From contig NC_066592.1 in NCBI RefSeq assembly GCF_905475345.1, positions 2,052,001 through 2,116,000 on the forward strand: a DNA stretch of 64,000 nt, written 5' to 3'. Each line of letters starts with the position of its first letter. Positions within the stretch are counted from its first letter, which is position 1. The position numbers were made by a program, and so were the translations under genes. The stretch comes from Vespula vulgaris. Taxonomy: Eukaryota; Arthropoda; Insecta; Hymenoptera; Vespidae. Of this stretch, positions 25,097-37,811 are shown one piece after another. The notes beneath the pieces are model-generated. The model did not search any database, was not told the origin of the DNA, and was given only the letters and a program-made list of their open reading frames with translations.

Positions 25097-26591
25097 GTTC
25101 TTCATTGCTTTTTTAATCTGGATCGATGTCAGGAGCCTTATAACATCTAGACGCTTTCAAGGGCCTCCTCTTTCTCCTACTCTTCTTCCACCCCTATCAT
25201 TCACCTCTCTCTCCCCATCCTACTTCCCTTATCGTTGCATCGTGTAAACTTACACGATGTTATTAAGCAACGTAAGAACATTTATCGAACGTTATACACG
25301 CGCACAGAAATACACACAGTGTGCCAATACACTTCGTCGGCTAAAGTGAAAGCCATTTTCAACGTTACGACGAAGCTGACGTGAGAGAATAAGAGAAAGA
25401 GAATAAAAAAAAGAAAGAGAAAAGAACAACAATAACAAAAAAAAAAAGAAAATCGATTGAATTTAATCACGTTAATTATTTTTTTTCGAATTTTCTAAAC
25501 ATGCCTATCAAAGGTCGCGATGATCAATTGATATGCAATTAATATTCTCTCTCTCTCTCTCTCTCTTGATCTTAGAAAATACAAATATCACTCTGCATAA
25601 TGTCATTCTCTTTTTTTCCAGATTTTACTATCTCCAATGATCTACCTAACTCAAATGCCAAGAACACGGTGATCGTGATATTTACCTTTCTTCTCTAATG
25701 ACATTCTATTTCTTACTCCCCGATTCATCTAATTTTGATCTACTATAATCAATACGAATGATACCTTCGACGTTCGATTACGAGCCTTAGAAAATCTAAC
25801 ATTAAAGAATTAATTCTCTTATACTTCAATTTTTTTTTTCTTACAGCGTCTCGGAACAAGAATTATATAAAACGTGAAAGTTATAACATCGTTTATACCA
25901 TTTAACATATCTATTAATAATAAATATGATATCAGTGTAATCTATACTGATATGATTATACTATATTATAAATCATACTTTTCTTGTGCTTCCTCGTCTT
26001 CTTTCTTTCTTTTTCTTTTTTTTTTTGTTTTTTAAATCGTGAAGAAAAATTTTGCATTACGAGTGGTAACAATTTCGATGACGATAAAATCAAATAAATT
26101 GTCCACAAAAAATATATATATATATATGTCAAATTTAAACGATGTTAAAAATTATAAAAACTTTGTCAACTTGTTACAACCTCGTATTAATACGTTCAAA
26201 CTTGACAAAAAATAAAATATCGAAAAAATGAATTAAAAGTAACCGAAAAAGTAAACAAAAAAAAATTAATAATAATAATAATAAACAAAAGAGACGAAAA
26301 AAGGAAAGAGGAAGAGAAAAAAAATGAAAAAAAGAAAAAAGATGAGAAAATAGAAAAAAGAAGAAAAAAAAAATGAATACAGGTAAACACGTAAAAGGAA
26401 AATATTAGATTATAAAGGCTCGACTAACGACGATATAACGGAGGGAGCTTACTATACAAGGCAGAAACTCTGGGTGATTCGTTGCTAGAACAAGCACGAC
26501 GGGATAATTCCCCTCGGTGTATAACTGAGGTAACAATTTGTTACGGGGTCGTTGTTCAAACGAGTATAAACACTGACGGTTGATTGACCCG

Positions 26592-26609
26592 ACGTCGTCG
26601 TCGTCGTCG

Positions 26610-26648
<39 letters not shown>

Positions 26649-26660
26649 TCATCGTCGTCG
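26592..26660. repeat. (GTC)n trinucleotide microsatellite
   Basis: About 22 GTC units with three GTCATC interruptions; it reads poly-Asp on the minus strand. It is immediately followed by a CT run at 26694-26716. The frame has no other gene-like content. Confidence 0.9.
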
Positions 26661-28014
26661 ATACGACGCACATCACCGAGCTGATCGTTCATGTGTCTCT
26701 CTCTCTCTCTCTCTTTCTCTTTCTTTCTCAACACTTCTTTCTTTCCTCTGCTTTTTTTTTATTTTTTTATTTTTTTTATTTATTTTTTTTTTTTTAATCG
26801 AGAAATCGTAGATAAGGAAAATAGATGAAAGAAGAGGAGGAGGAAGAGAAGGAAAAAAAGAAAAGATCAAGAGTAATCTCTCTCGTCCCTTGTAACTATT
26901 CAAAACACTTTCGCTTTCGACAGTGACTTCGACTTTTCTTCTTCTTTTTCTATCTTTTCCTTTTTATTGTTATTCTTATTCGTTAAAATTTATCCTCAAG
27001 ATCTCTGATGATGAAACCACATCGTCGTTTTCGATACAAACTACCATTTTGTTTCCTATATCACATTTCATTTTGATTTACACAACGTTATGATCACAAG
27101 AGTGATCTTAAAAAATCAATTATTTATACTACGTTATTTGTGGAGTTAAATTTATAAATTAATTAAAACATGTTCCTAGACTTGTCGTTTTTATTATCTA
27201 AAAGAAAGAAATTAGACTAAACTATCTCCCATACCCTTCTCGTTTATCTGTGATAGTATTAACAATTTGAAATTAACGTATCATTTAAATATTGTTTTAA
27301 ATATTGCTAGGGACTTTCAGTTTGATCTAATAAACGTAATATTCTCTATCCTTCAAGATCCTACTTGATCATTCATTTTCAAAACAACAAAATGGCAGAT
27401 TTCATTTCTTAACAATATTTTTTTAAGAGTCTTCTATCTTCTTCTTCCTCTTCTTTTTTTTATTTTTATTATAATTATTATTATCTCTATTAACAGCTGG
27501 TAATTTATTGTTGTTTGAAATTCTTCGCTCGCTAGATCGAAAAAGATCGAATGATATATTAAATATAATTGTATATAATTTTTGTCGAAGAGATTTAACT
27601 TTTGACTAGTTAATTACTATCTTACTAGAATAATGTAATATGAAAATTTCATCATTTCCACGTTCGCTTTCTATTAATAAATGCGGGAATAGATCAACTA
27701 GTTACTTTACTAGTCAGTAGTATATTCGTAACGCGTTTCTCTCTAAAGCGATTAAATCGTTCGAACTAATTCCATGATCTCGTCTAACCTCAAAAATGAT
27801 TAAAGTGTTACGTTCGATCGAATCGATGATTTCCATTATGGAGAATTTTCAATAACGTACTACGATACTCAAACTAACATCGAGACGATTTTTTCTAACA
27901 TATTTTGTAAAGAAATAAAGAAGAAATATTACGATTGAAAAATAACCATAATTTCGTTCGATGTTGCGTGAAATTTGATTATCGATATTTTGTCTATCTC
28001 GCAAATTAAAAAAC

Positions 28015-28235
28015 AAAGAAAGAAAAAGAAAGAAAGAAATGTGAATTATAAAAAACAGAAAAAAGAAATAACATTATAACCATACCTGTTCTATAAATAA
28101 AACAATGCGAGTTATAATATTAAATAGAAAAAGAAAAGGATCACGACTGTTTCGTAAACAAAACGTTGTGGATTATATAAAAATAGATGAAGAAATAACA
28201 GTGATTTCACAAAACGTGTGAGATGAGGTTAAAAA
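28015..28235. repeat. Degenerate tandem repeat, three to four copies of about 60 bp
   Basis: The pattern TGTTYYRTAAAYAAAACRWTGYGRRTTATA..AATAGAWRAAGAAA recurs near 28085 and 28148, with weaker copies near 28040 and 28205 (TTTCACAAAACGTGTGAGAT). Confidence 0.55.
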
Positions 28236-29496
28236 AAAAAGAAATTAAATAAATAAATAAATAAATAAAGGAAAAAGAAACAAAAAGAATATAAAACAAA
28301 TAATGCAAGTAGATAATTGCGATTGGTGAAAAATATTTCATGCTATTCGATGGCTGAGCAACGAACTCAGCCGCACATCGTGTTGAATGTGTTCTGATTT
28401 TACTGCTCTGCTGCATCTCCCCAGTAACTTTCGAAAATTCTTTTAAACTCGCATTCTTTTAGTACTTATATCGATGGGATGATAGATCCTTCTCAATCTT
28501 TAATCGAATATTCGTTAACAAGAATAAATTGATCGTTGGATCATCGATCGATTATTCGCTTTTCTTTTACTTCTAAAATTCGCCTAATTCATATTCGACG
28601 TACACAGATACGTACTTCCGTATTATTTGCAATCTTCTAGAGGGGAATCACCCTCTATAACTTCGACAAGTACTTCTATTTATATAACCACCTAATATAT
28701 GTCCCATTATTTCGTGATAAATGATTATATATATATATCATATACATGTGTGTATATATATATATATATGTATTGTAGAAATCATATGATTTCATCGCAT
28801 TCAAACTATCAACATATATCTATACTTACGTAGAAAGAATAAAAAGAATATCAAACGTAATATATATGTATATCCTATTGTATCTAAAAAAAAAAAAATT
28901 AATTCTTTTCGACAACTGTAAAATAATCGTGTACGAACCTGTTACAACTCGCACAGGTCACAAACGATATACGTAATATACTTATGATGTTACTTAAAAA
29001 CGAAGAAACCAAGCGAAACTTTTTCATTGTAGAAACAGTATGTATATATTTGTATACACGTTCTCTTAATGTTCGTCTTTAAGAATTCGTTTCTAAGAAA
29101 CGAAGACGAAAAGCTTGGGAAAATAAACGGAAAGAAAAAAAAAACAAAACAAAACAAAACAAAAGAACATTGGAAAGTTCGTTTTACGATGCGTCACCGC
29201 GAGATGTCACTGGATTCTAGAGAAGGGGGAGGTTTCTTATAGAGTTCTCGGAAAAATAATGTTCGTTAAAAAAATTCGACGAAATCGTCTCTTATTTCTA
29301 ACGTATCTAAATAAGTTGAAAACAATGTATCGTTTATCTTCGATTCTACGAACGCGATATATACGTGTATGTACGCATTATTAATAAACTAACAAATTAT
29401 GGGATCTCGTGACGATATACGACGTAAAATACGATAAACTTATTGGATTAAAACGCAAATAGATAGAGTTGCGGTTAGAAATCTGCAGAAACTTAC

Positions 29497-29900
29497 CTCG
29501 AGTTTTCGTGTTGATTTCTAGAAGAAGACGAGGAATAAGAAGAAGAGGAGAAAGATGAACGAACGAACGATGTTTTCCAACAGTAGTTGACACTTTCGAA
29601 ACCGTAATGTCTGCCTTCTTTTTTTTCTTTCTTCTCTCTTCTCTATTAGATCACTTTTACCGGTTTTACTTTTATATCGAGTATCTTCTTTTTTTCTTTC
29701 TTCCTTCCTTCGGTCGTTCTACGATTTCTCTTATCACGAATATTCACCTACACGTCTTCCTCGTTCCACGTAATTGCTCACACGTCGTCATCGTTCGATC
29801 TAAACCTATGTTGATTAATGTAAAACAAATATAAATTTTTCTCTTTTACCCGATTATTTTCCGAGACTACGGCCGATATCTATCTATCTCGAATTAGTTT
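29497..29900 (-). other. Candidate first (noncoding) exon on the minus strand
   Basis: A consensus donor CTCGAG|GTAAGT is read on the minus strand at 29502-29491, directly downstream of a CpG-rich segment (29870-30130). The Patched-related CDS begins immediately after an acceptor at 4623-4625, so it must have an upstream 5' exon. This is the best minus-strand candidate seen, and would imply an intron of about 24.9 kb. The 5' end is not defined. It could equally belong to an unrelated noncoding transcript. Confidence 0.35.
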
Positions 29901-30130
29901 GTTCGTCGCGAAAAGCTGGATTCGAACTGCCCGACGCACCGTTCGAGACTCCCGCTACGAAGATCGTGCGTGCTTACATCGTTCAACTTCGGCCGTTTAC
30001 GTCGGACTTCGGCTCTACGTTCGGTCGTTTCCGCCGACCGGTCTAACGCTCTACGAACAATCGAATTCGATCGTACGCCGCGCGAAATCTACCGCGTATT
30101 TCGAAATATGCATGTATGTACCGCACTTCC
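29870..30130. promoter_or_regulatory. CpG-rich island, candidate promoter
   Basis: Sharp rise in GC and CpG against AT-rich flanks, with many CGG/CCG/TCG words and no microsatellite. Both strands have short open frames, as expected by chance in stop-poor GC-rich DNA, and none resembles a known protein. The position fits a promoter for the minus-strand candidate exon at 29497. Confidence 0.4.
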
Positions 30131-30562
30131 ACGATTATTATTTGTTTATTTCGTAAGAATGAAAGAAGTTTATTTTTTTTCTTCTATTATTGTTTTTATT
30201 ATTGTTATTATTATTATTATTAATCGTCGATAGTTTGGATTTCGATTGATTACTAAATTAAAATAGAATTTGACGATGAAAATTAATGATCAGTTTACAT
30301 CGTTAATGTTTACGAAAAAATATTCATTTTTATTATATATATATATGTGTGTGTATACGTATGTATGTATGTGATAATATCGTATAAAAAATGAAGTTAT
30401 TCACGAAAATATCATTATAATTGAATATGTATTGATGAAACACAAAAAAGATAGATATTATTTTTTATTAGTACTACTTTATAATAATACATATAAGCTT
30501 GTTTGTGAAGGATTATTTTTTTATGAATAAATCATTATATAAAGAAGTATATAAGTAATTTT

Positions 30563-30564
<2 letters not shown>

Positions 30565-30604
<40 letters not shown>
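30565..30604. repeat. (TA)n microsatellite
   Basis: About 19 AT units. Confidence 0.95.
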
Positions 30605-30609
<5 letters not shown>

Positions 30610-32464
30610 CCTAGTATTATAATGTAGTACTACTAAAGAAGAAAAAAAAAGGAATTAGATAATTTATCCAATATACAAATGGTTGGCAAGAATCGATTGG
30701 GTAAATTGTAATGCTTCTACATATTATACTAATACGTCGAACGGATGCAATGAATACTGCTACGTTTATACAGTTTGATACTTCCTTCCTAGCTTTCATG
30801 AGTCTCCATTGATATGAGAAAGTATATCTTTAAATATATATTGAATATATACATCCTTATTCGAGTATTATCATATAATTAATCAATAATAAAAGAAAAA
30901 TAATTTTAATAAAAAGAGAAGAAAAAAAAAGTATGTTTACAGGGCAAAAGAAAATGATTGAATCATACGTAAAAGTAAAAGTTTCGCCATTGAAAAATTG
31001 TATCCTGTTTGAAGGTAGACAACTCCTCTCACTCGTTTCAAAACGTGTAACAAGATCCTTATTAAGAAATTACGAAGGACAAAATTAATAATATGCATGA
31101 ATAAGTTCATAGATGTATTATAAAATAAATAAAACGATCAAAAGTCGTTCGATGCATCAATTGGACTAGACAGTCAATAATATTCACGTTTTTTTAATTT
31201 TATATTCTAAATAAACAATATCGTTATTTTTCAGTAAAAGAAATTTATAAGCTTTTTGTCAATAAATTTGTCACTATCTACTACATTATTAATTATGATA
31301 AAGATTTGTTAAATAATTATTAAAATATAATAGTTACAATTGTAAATAATATCAATAATATGATTTATATATACATATATATACAAAATATTATATTAAA
31401 ATATGATCATATTAGCTAATCCAAAAATATAATACAATAAAGTTGAATCTCTATTGCAACAGAATCTCTATTGCATTTTACTGATTATTTAGATATATAA
31501 AACAATACAATTTTTTACGATTCAATAGAAGAAAATTTATTACAAACGTTAAAACTCTCATAATCGATAATTATTACGTTTTATTATCGGTATGGAAAGA
31601 AAAATATAGAACGATTTTGAAAAGAAACGAAAACGAAAACGAAAATGAAAACGAAAACGAAAACGAAACAGTTTTCTTTTTTCTCTACCTGAGCAGGTAT
31701 ACGTTCTTTAAGTAAAATTCTTGGAAGATAGATCAGGAAAATTCGTGAAAACAGAATACACATGATCATGGACCATGTAGAAGATCTATACAACATGCTC
31801 ACAGTAGGTATAATGGAAGAGTTCCAAAGGTAAAAATTTTATGTTCTCTTTCTTAACTGGACAAAAAAAAAGAAAAGAAAAGAAAAAAAAAAAAAGGTCC
31901 CTCCAGTATATCTCGATGGATGATCCTTTTGAGACAAAGTCTATTCGTATATATAAGATCCTTTCCTTCTTTTTTTTATATCCTGCAAAAAAATTCGACT
32001 TGGCTGAAAGATCTTTTTATTATTATCGATAACGCGTTACCATCGTTCTAAGTTATCCTACCATTCTAATTCAGACTTGCCATCATTCTTACTTTTCGAA
32101 TGAAACGACGATAACAAGTTGAAATTCTCGTTAAAGAGAGAAATTACATGACCACGAATGAATCAATTTCGCGGTTAAACATAATTCACTTGCGCTCTCA
32201 AAAGCAAATTGAAAACGAGCGTACTTGCGTTCCAATTTATTTTTATCTAAAGCTTCGACAAATTCGGGTCAAAGAGAGGAAAGAGAGAGAGAGAGAGAAA
32301 GAGAGAGAAAGAAAAAAAGAGAGAGACAGAGAGAGAGAGAGAGAGAGTCGTGATGTTTGGTTGGAGATCGAGATACACTGGCTAGAACTGTAATCTTAGC
32401 CTTATTATTCAATAAACCTTGGCTGAGACCTTCGTGGTAGATCGTCGGTAAATCTCATCTGAAA

Positions 32465-32495
<31 letters not shown>

Positions 32496-33690
32496 TAAAA
32501 AGAGATAGGGATAAAAAGAGATGAAAGTTTAACAGGCCAACGAGCAATACAACCCCTTTCGATTCTTTGCCGATCAAACGAGCAAATGCTTTATCAAAAG
32601 ACTTTCTCCTCTTTTCGATACGAAACTCCATTTCGAGAAATAACTAGTAACTAATACTTTTGTAAAGCTTTCGAAATTATACTCAGTTCTTTACTCAATC
32701 TCCGATTTGAACTTTACACAGACGGAATCAAGAAATCCAAACTATTTCCTTCATTCATTTCGTCCTTTCATAAAATTAATACATTTATTCATAATCGTTT
32801 GAAGAAAATCTAAAATAATTATACCTGATTATGACGTTTCAAAATATTAGTTCAATCATAACGACAATAATTTTGTCAAGGCCGTGAGATCAAACTCGTT
32901 GATGTATGTTCATCGTGATGATAATGATAACGAGAGTAAGGCAAAGTGCGGGCTCTTGACAACGTAGAAATCCTTGAAAATGTAGCTCAAAGACTCTACC
33001 CTCTGATAACTCTTGATGCAATAATGGTTAAAAGATGGATGCATCATCGTTTAATTACGTTTCTAAAAGAAAAAAGAAAAAGAAATAGAGAACAAGTGGA
33101 AGAAGATAAGAGCAAAAAGTAATTGTAATTATATTGTAATCTTACTAATCGCAATAATTTTTTTTATCCTTGATCGATTACCTCTGAAAATTATAAAGTA
33201 AAACGTGTAAAACTTTAAAAAATACGTTCTCCTTCGACAACGTTCGTTATTTGCTAACATATTTCTAAGTAATCGTATAAGATAATATCGAATCCTTGAC
33301 AAAGTTGAAAAAAATGGAAGAAAAAAAAGAAAAAGAAAAAAAGAGGAAAAAAAATCATTTCAGTGAAAGTTGCATCTAGATCTAGAATGTGCAACACGAG
33401 AGCCATTCTAATACTTCTATAGTAATTATAATTGTCGTATCTAAAAATCGACGTATTATTGCTATTATTATCAATGACTACGATGTGCAGTAACAAACAA
33501 ACAAATAAACAAACAAACAAACAAACATAATATAGCACGTTTTAAATAAAACAATTCTAAAAATAATATTACCATTAAGATAAACGTTTCATTTCCAAGT
33601 TTTATTTCAACAAACCAGATATTTAACGTTTGAATTAATAAGCTCAAGAAACATGTAATTCTCGTTAACGTTCTAAATTGGTAGTTTTTC
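30605..33690. other. Intergenic stretch without recognised gene
   Basis: AT-rich. It contains a (GAAAAC)n run at about 31625-31670, a 17-bp tandem duplication at 31445-31478, GA runs at about 32280-32347 and 32468-32490, and an (ACAA)n run at about 33495-33527. Open frames are low-complexity. Confidence 0.6.
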
Positions 33691-33719
33691 TTTTTTTAAG
33701 GGCTAAACAAAAATGATAG

Positions 33720-34015
33720 TTAGAGCGGACGGACGCTGACGTAATTCGTTGAGATCTAGCTGAAATTTAGTCGCACGCGTTACGTAGCTACATACCAAGC
33801 GTAAATATATTCCGTTTAAGGTTGATGGCTAGATTGTTCGTAGTTGGTGGTTAGTCTCGGGATCTCGTATCAGAGCAGTTAATGCGAGTTACTCGTCGAG
33901 ACCGAGACTCAACCACGAAGTCGAGTCGTACTAGTAATCGTGCGCGTCTACCGGCAACGCTTCACTGTGATTACTAATCTAACGCCCTCGCATTCTGTGT
34001 TCCTTTGGTTATGTA
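33720..34015. promoter_or_regulatory. GC-elevated, non-repetitive segment upstream of PXYLP1
   Basis: CpG-containing DNA of higher complexity than its surroundings, with a strong bulged hairpin at 33847-33916. It is 1.5-1.8 kb upstream of the PXYLP1 start and might hold its promoter, a 5' noncoding exon or an enhancer. No core-promoter motif was decisive. Confidence 0.35.
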
Positions 34016-34899
34016 CATACACGTATGTATATATGTATGTATATATAATGATACAGTATACTATTTATGGTATGCACTGCAAGGGATCTCACGATTATTG
34101 AAGTAGTTACGATGTTTGTAGGTGTTTCTAGAATCCTGAAAAAGTAAAAGATAAGAGAAGAAATTTGTTAGATCAAAAGTTCAATTGAGAAGTTAAATGA
34201 AAGAAAGAAAAAACAAAGAGCGCTTCTATGAAAGCATTTTGCGATACAATTCGTTTTCAAATTTGCATCTTCATAGATCTTAAAGCTTACTTCGCGATAT
34301 GGAAAAAATATTACGGATTACAGATTTCTTTTATTAGGTTTTATTTTTCTTTTTTTTGACTAACTCATAAAAAGAATAATATACTTTTGTATATTATATT
34401 TTATATATATATATATAGATAGATAGATGGATAGATAGATATAACTTTAGCTTCTCCTTTGAAAAAGATAACACTTTTATCCGAAAAACAAACTTTCCAA
34501 TTATCGTCAATCCACGATAATTTAAACTAGAATGAAAATTTATCACTACGTAACGATGACACGATAATGTACTAAATTACGCATTATATCCAATGTATCT
34601 TGACGCGATGAAATTCACAGACGAATAACATGTCATGCCCCAACAAGTAACTAATTTACCATTGATCATCTCTTCGAGATGGGTGGTTGAAAGTATCTGG
34701 CCTGATAATCTGCTACGCATAAAACGAGATATACAAGAGATGACATATTAGTTTGCAATGTTACTAACGGATAAACGGGACCATTTGTGGTTAAAATCGT
34801 AGGAGGTAGGGACTGGAAAATGTGTCCGTGTATATATCTATACATATATGTACGTAGTCGCGCGAAAGCACGGCGCTGTCTTCGATAAGAATAAACGTT

Positions 34900-35565
34900 A
34901 GTAGAGGGATTTCAGGTGAGCCTGTTCCCGGTCGGCTTAAGCTCGCGCAAGCTCAAGCTAAGAGGAGAAATGAGCGCTTGCGCGTACCTACTACTACTCG
35001 ACCTAACCTTGATTAGCGTCGACAGGAGGAGCGGCTATGCGCCTCTCGGAAACGCAAAAAGTCGATTCCCGTGGGTGGTCGCGACGCGTTTCGGCGTCGC
35101 GACGACGAGGAACGTCTAGTTGGCGATCATCGTAAGCGACGAGAGCTTCGTTCGACTTATGAAAGGAAGTTGTGCTACTGCTATTGTTACTACTACCGTT
35201 ACTACTCTTATTCCTGCTATCGCTGTTGCTGTTGCTGCTGTTATCGTTGCCATTGCTACTACTACTGTTACTGCTACTGTTACCGTTTCTCCTGCTGATG
35301 CTACTGATGCTGCTATGTCGTCGAAAGGACGCTCGAACGAGGCCTGAACAACGAGGATGCGGTTTAGATCCGTAAACTCGATCAACCGGATCCAGATCCA
35401 AACTGATCGACCGACCACCAACACCAACAATCTCCTAACTTATTGTCATCGTCTTTATCGTCATTGTCGTCGTTACCGTTATCATCGTCGTAACGCCTAT
35501 CCTCCTTCGTCCTCTTCGTCGTCATCGTCATCTCACGACGCTCCTCGAACCAACTCGATCCTAAA
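34900..35565 (+). other. Probable 5' UTR / promoter-proximal region of PXYLP1
   Basis: GC-rich, CpG-rich DNA directly upstream of the PXYLP1 ATG. It holds a 9-bp inverted repeat (34944-34952 with 34976-34984) and an imperfect trinucleotide tract at 35170-35325. Several overlapping open frames exist on both strands, but each is dominated by the triplet repeat (poly-A/T/V, poly-L, poly-S/N) and none is in frame with the PXYLP1 start. I read it as untranslated. Confidence 0.45.
35170..35325. repeat. Imperfect (CTN/GCT)n trinucleotide tract
   Basis: About 50 consecutive triplets of the type CTG, CTA, CTT, GTT and GCT. Phase is kept over 150 bp although the units are mixed. Confidence 0.8.
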
Positions 35566-36171
35566 ATGCTGGCGGAAATGGTCCGTATCTCTTACCAACA
35601 TCGTGCATTCTACTGCTACGTGATTCTCAGCGTTTGGATCTTCCTGCTGGTCGCAGGTAAATCCACTTCCTTTCTATCTATCTTTCTACGTACATCTTTT
35701 TTTCTTTGTCTTTCTTCGAGCATCCTTATCTATGCTCTTCTACTACTTCTTCCTCCTTCGCTACTTCTACTTCTACTTTTACTACTTCTTCTTTTGCTCC
35801 TTCTATTACCTCCACTACTCCAACCTCCCACTTTTCTTTCTCTTCCTCTTTCTCTTCACCCTTCCTCCTTCGCCTAGAAAACGCGAATGTACCTTTTAAA
35901 AAGGGGCTAATTTCTGAACACTTGTTACGTCAGACTCTTATCACGGTCCGAGATAGAATGTAGGTTACGAATCGACTGTTTACGTAGGAACTACGACGAA
36001 AACATTAACTGACTTTTTCGACTGTATTTACCTACGTCATTCCATCGAATACGATCCTTCTTACGTACGTATGTGTATACGTGCACATGTTTTCTATATA
36101 TAAACGTTCCTAACCGAGTATAATGGTGATGATAATAATAATATTTCTTTTATACCTATATTCTCCCTCTC

Positions 36172-36208
<37 letters not shown>

Positions 36209-37773
36209 TTGTCCCCCCCCCTCTCTCTCTCTCGCTGTTACTCGAAATCCGTATTTCGATCGATTTCACTGCTCGTTGCTTCGCTCGGTCGTTGCTCGCA
36301 CAAAAATTAACACATTTTTTTTGATCCTACAAACGTAACAATCAATCAATAATAATTCTACGTTTTTTCAATTTATACAATTACAATTACTCTTTTGTTC
36401 GAAAGATAACCTTTAAATAATAGAAGATAAAAAAAGAATTATACGAAATATCATTGATATTGACTGACCTTAAGTCCTTTTATATAATACGTCGATTTTA
36501 TTATTATTAGCCATGTTCCCAAGAAACGCTAAGAAAATATATACATATGTATGTACTACATACGTATGTATGCAGGTCAGTGGTTCTTAACATTTTCTCA
36601 AGTACGAGATTCCCTATTTAACCTCAAAAAAGAAATGTCACAGAATCTTACGCGTTTGTTTTTCATTTACTTTTTCAATCAATAGAAATTCATATATATA
36701 TATATATATATATGTATGGATATAGATACAATACACGACGCGTTAATCAAATTACGTTATTATTATGAAATCATTTTTTCTATACTTACGATTTCTACCT
36801 TCTCAAATTCGTTGTTCAAAGACGAGAGATTCCGGATGAAGAAGATCAAAGTTTATTAACTACGTACATATACACGAATATTTAAAGTGATTTCAATTGA
36901 TAAATAACGTAAAAATGTTATAGAAAATTAATGATACTTACGATTATTTATTTATTACGAAAAAGAATAAGATGATTATTGTTTAATCGATAAATATCTT
37001 GTATTATGTATTATTTTGATGCGCACAAAAATTAACGTAGTTCGATCCTCGTTGAATTCGAGATATCGGTGAGCTTGCGAGAGTCAATGTACTGTTTAAA
37101 TAATCGAACTTATTATCAACATTTATTCGGAGAATTATCCGTTTATATATATATATATCGATTCATTATTATTTTAAATATTATCGTATACATGTGAATA
37201 AAATTTCAATTGTTATTGCTTTCATAGTATGATAGTACAGTTTTATTTTAATATCTAAAAAATCAACGTAGTACTTGTCGTCGAATTCGAAAGTTTCAAA
37301 AAGGGATCTTTGATTGTAAGAAAAATAAACATAAAAAATAATGATTGTTTTTCAATGATCGATTAATCATAACAAAAAAGGAATAACGAAGAGAAATTAA
37401 AAAAGAAAAAAAAGAAAAGAAAAAAGTCAAAGAGAAGAAATGATAAGAATCTTTCGTTTGATATTTCAACAGGAATGTACAAATATATTGGAGTCGATGA
37501 GAAAAGTTCGATGCAAGCTAGAACATTGAACGGTGATTTGTTGATAAAGGAATACCCGCGTAATTTGAAATCGGATGTTAAAACAAAGAAGATATTTCGA
37601 TTTTGTAATTCCCCGAATGACATTAAAACAGAAGTCGAAGGTAATTGAATAATTCATTATCTTGATAATTAATTAAATATTTAATAAATAAACTAAGAAA
37701 AAATGGTAGGTTATATGTACACATATGTAATATATGCTTATATATTATATATATATATGTATACATAATTATC

Positions 37774-37811
<38 letters not shown>

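Larger units (their letters stand above)
4623..29490. other. Gene-poor, microsatellite-rich tract
   Basis: About 25 kb without a convincing protein gene. All long open frames are low-complexity (poly-K/R/E, poly-L/S/F, poly-D). It may be the first intron of the minus-strand Patched-related gene if the candidate first exon at 29498-29900 is correct; otherwise it is intergenic. It contains microsatellites, decayed medium-length tandem duplications and isolated hairpins, listed separately. Less repetitive patches that might be regulatory are at 5135-5350, 8290-8525, 11270-11440, 14460-14700, 18540-18620, 21120-21260 and 21930-22140. Confidence 0.6.

Noticed and set aside
26405..26811. Poly-Asp, poly-Thr and poly-Arg frames
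   Set aside because: They come from the (GTC)n microsatellite read in different frames; flanking residues do not look like a protein family.
29899..30233. Plus-strand open frames in the CpG-rich island
   Set aside because: Stop codons are rare in such GC-rich DNA by chance; the two overlapping frames show no family resemblance.
34916..35401. Overlapping frames of 67-132 codons on both strands upstream of PXYLP1
   Set aside because: Dominated by the mixed triplet tract and not in frame with the clear PXYLP1 start; treated as 5' UTR.
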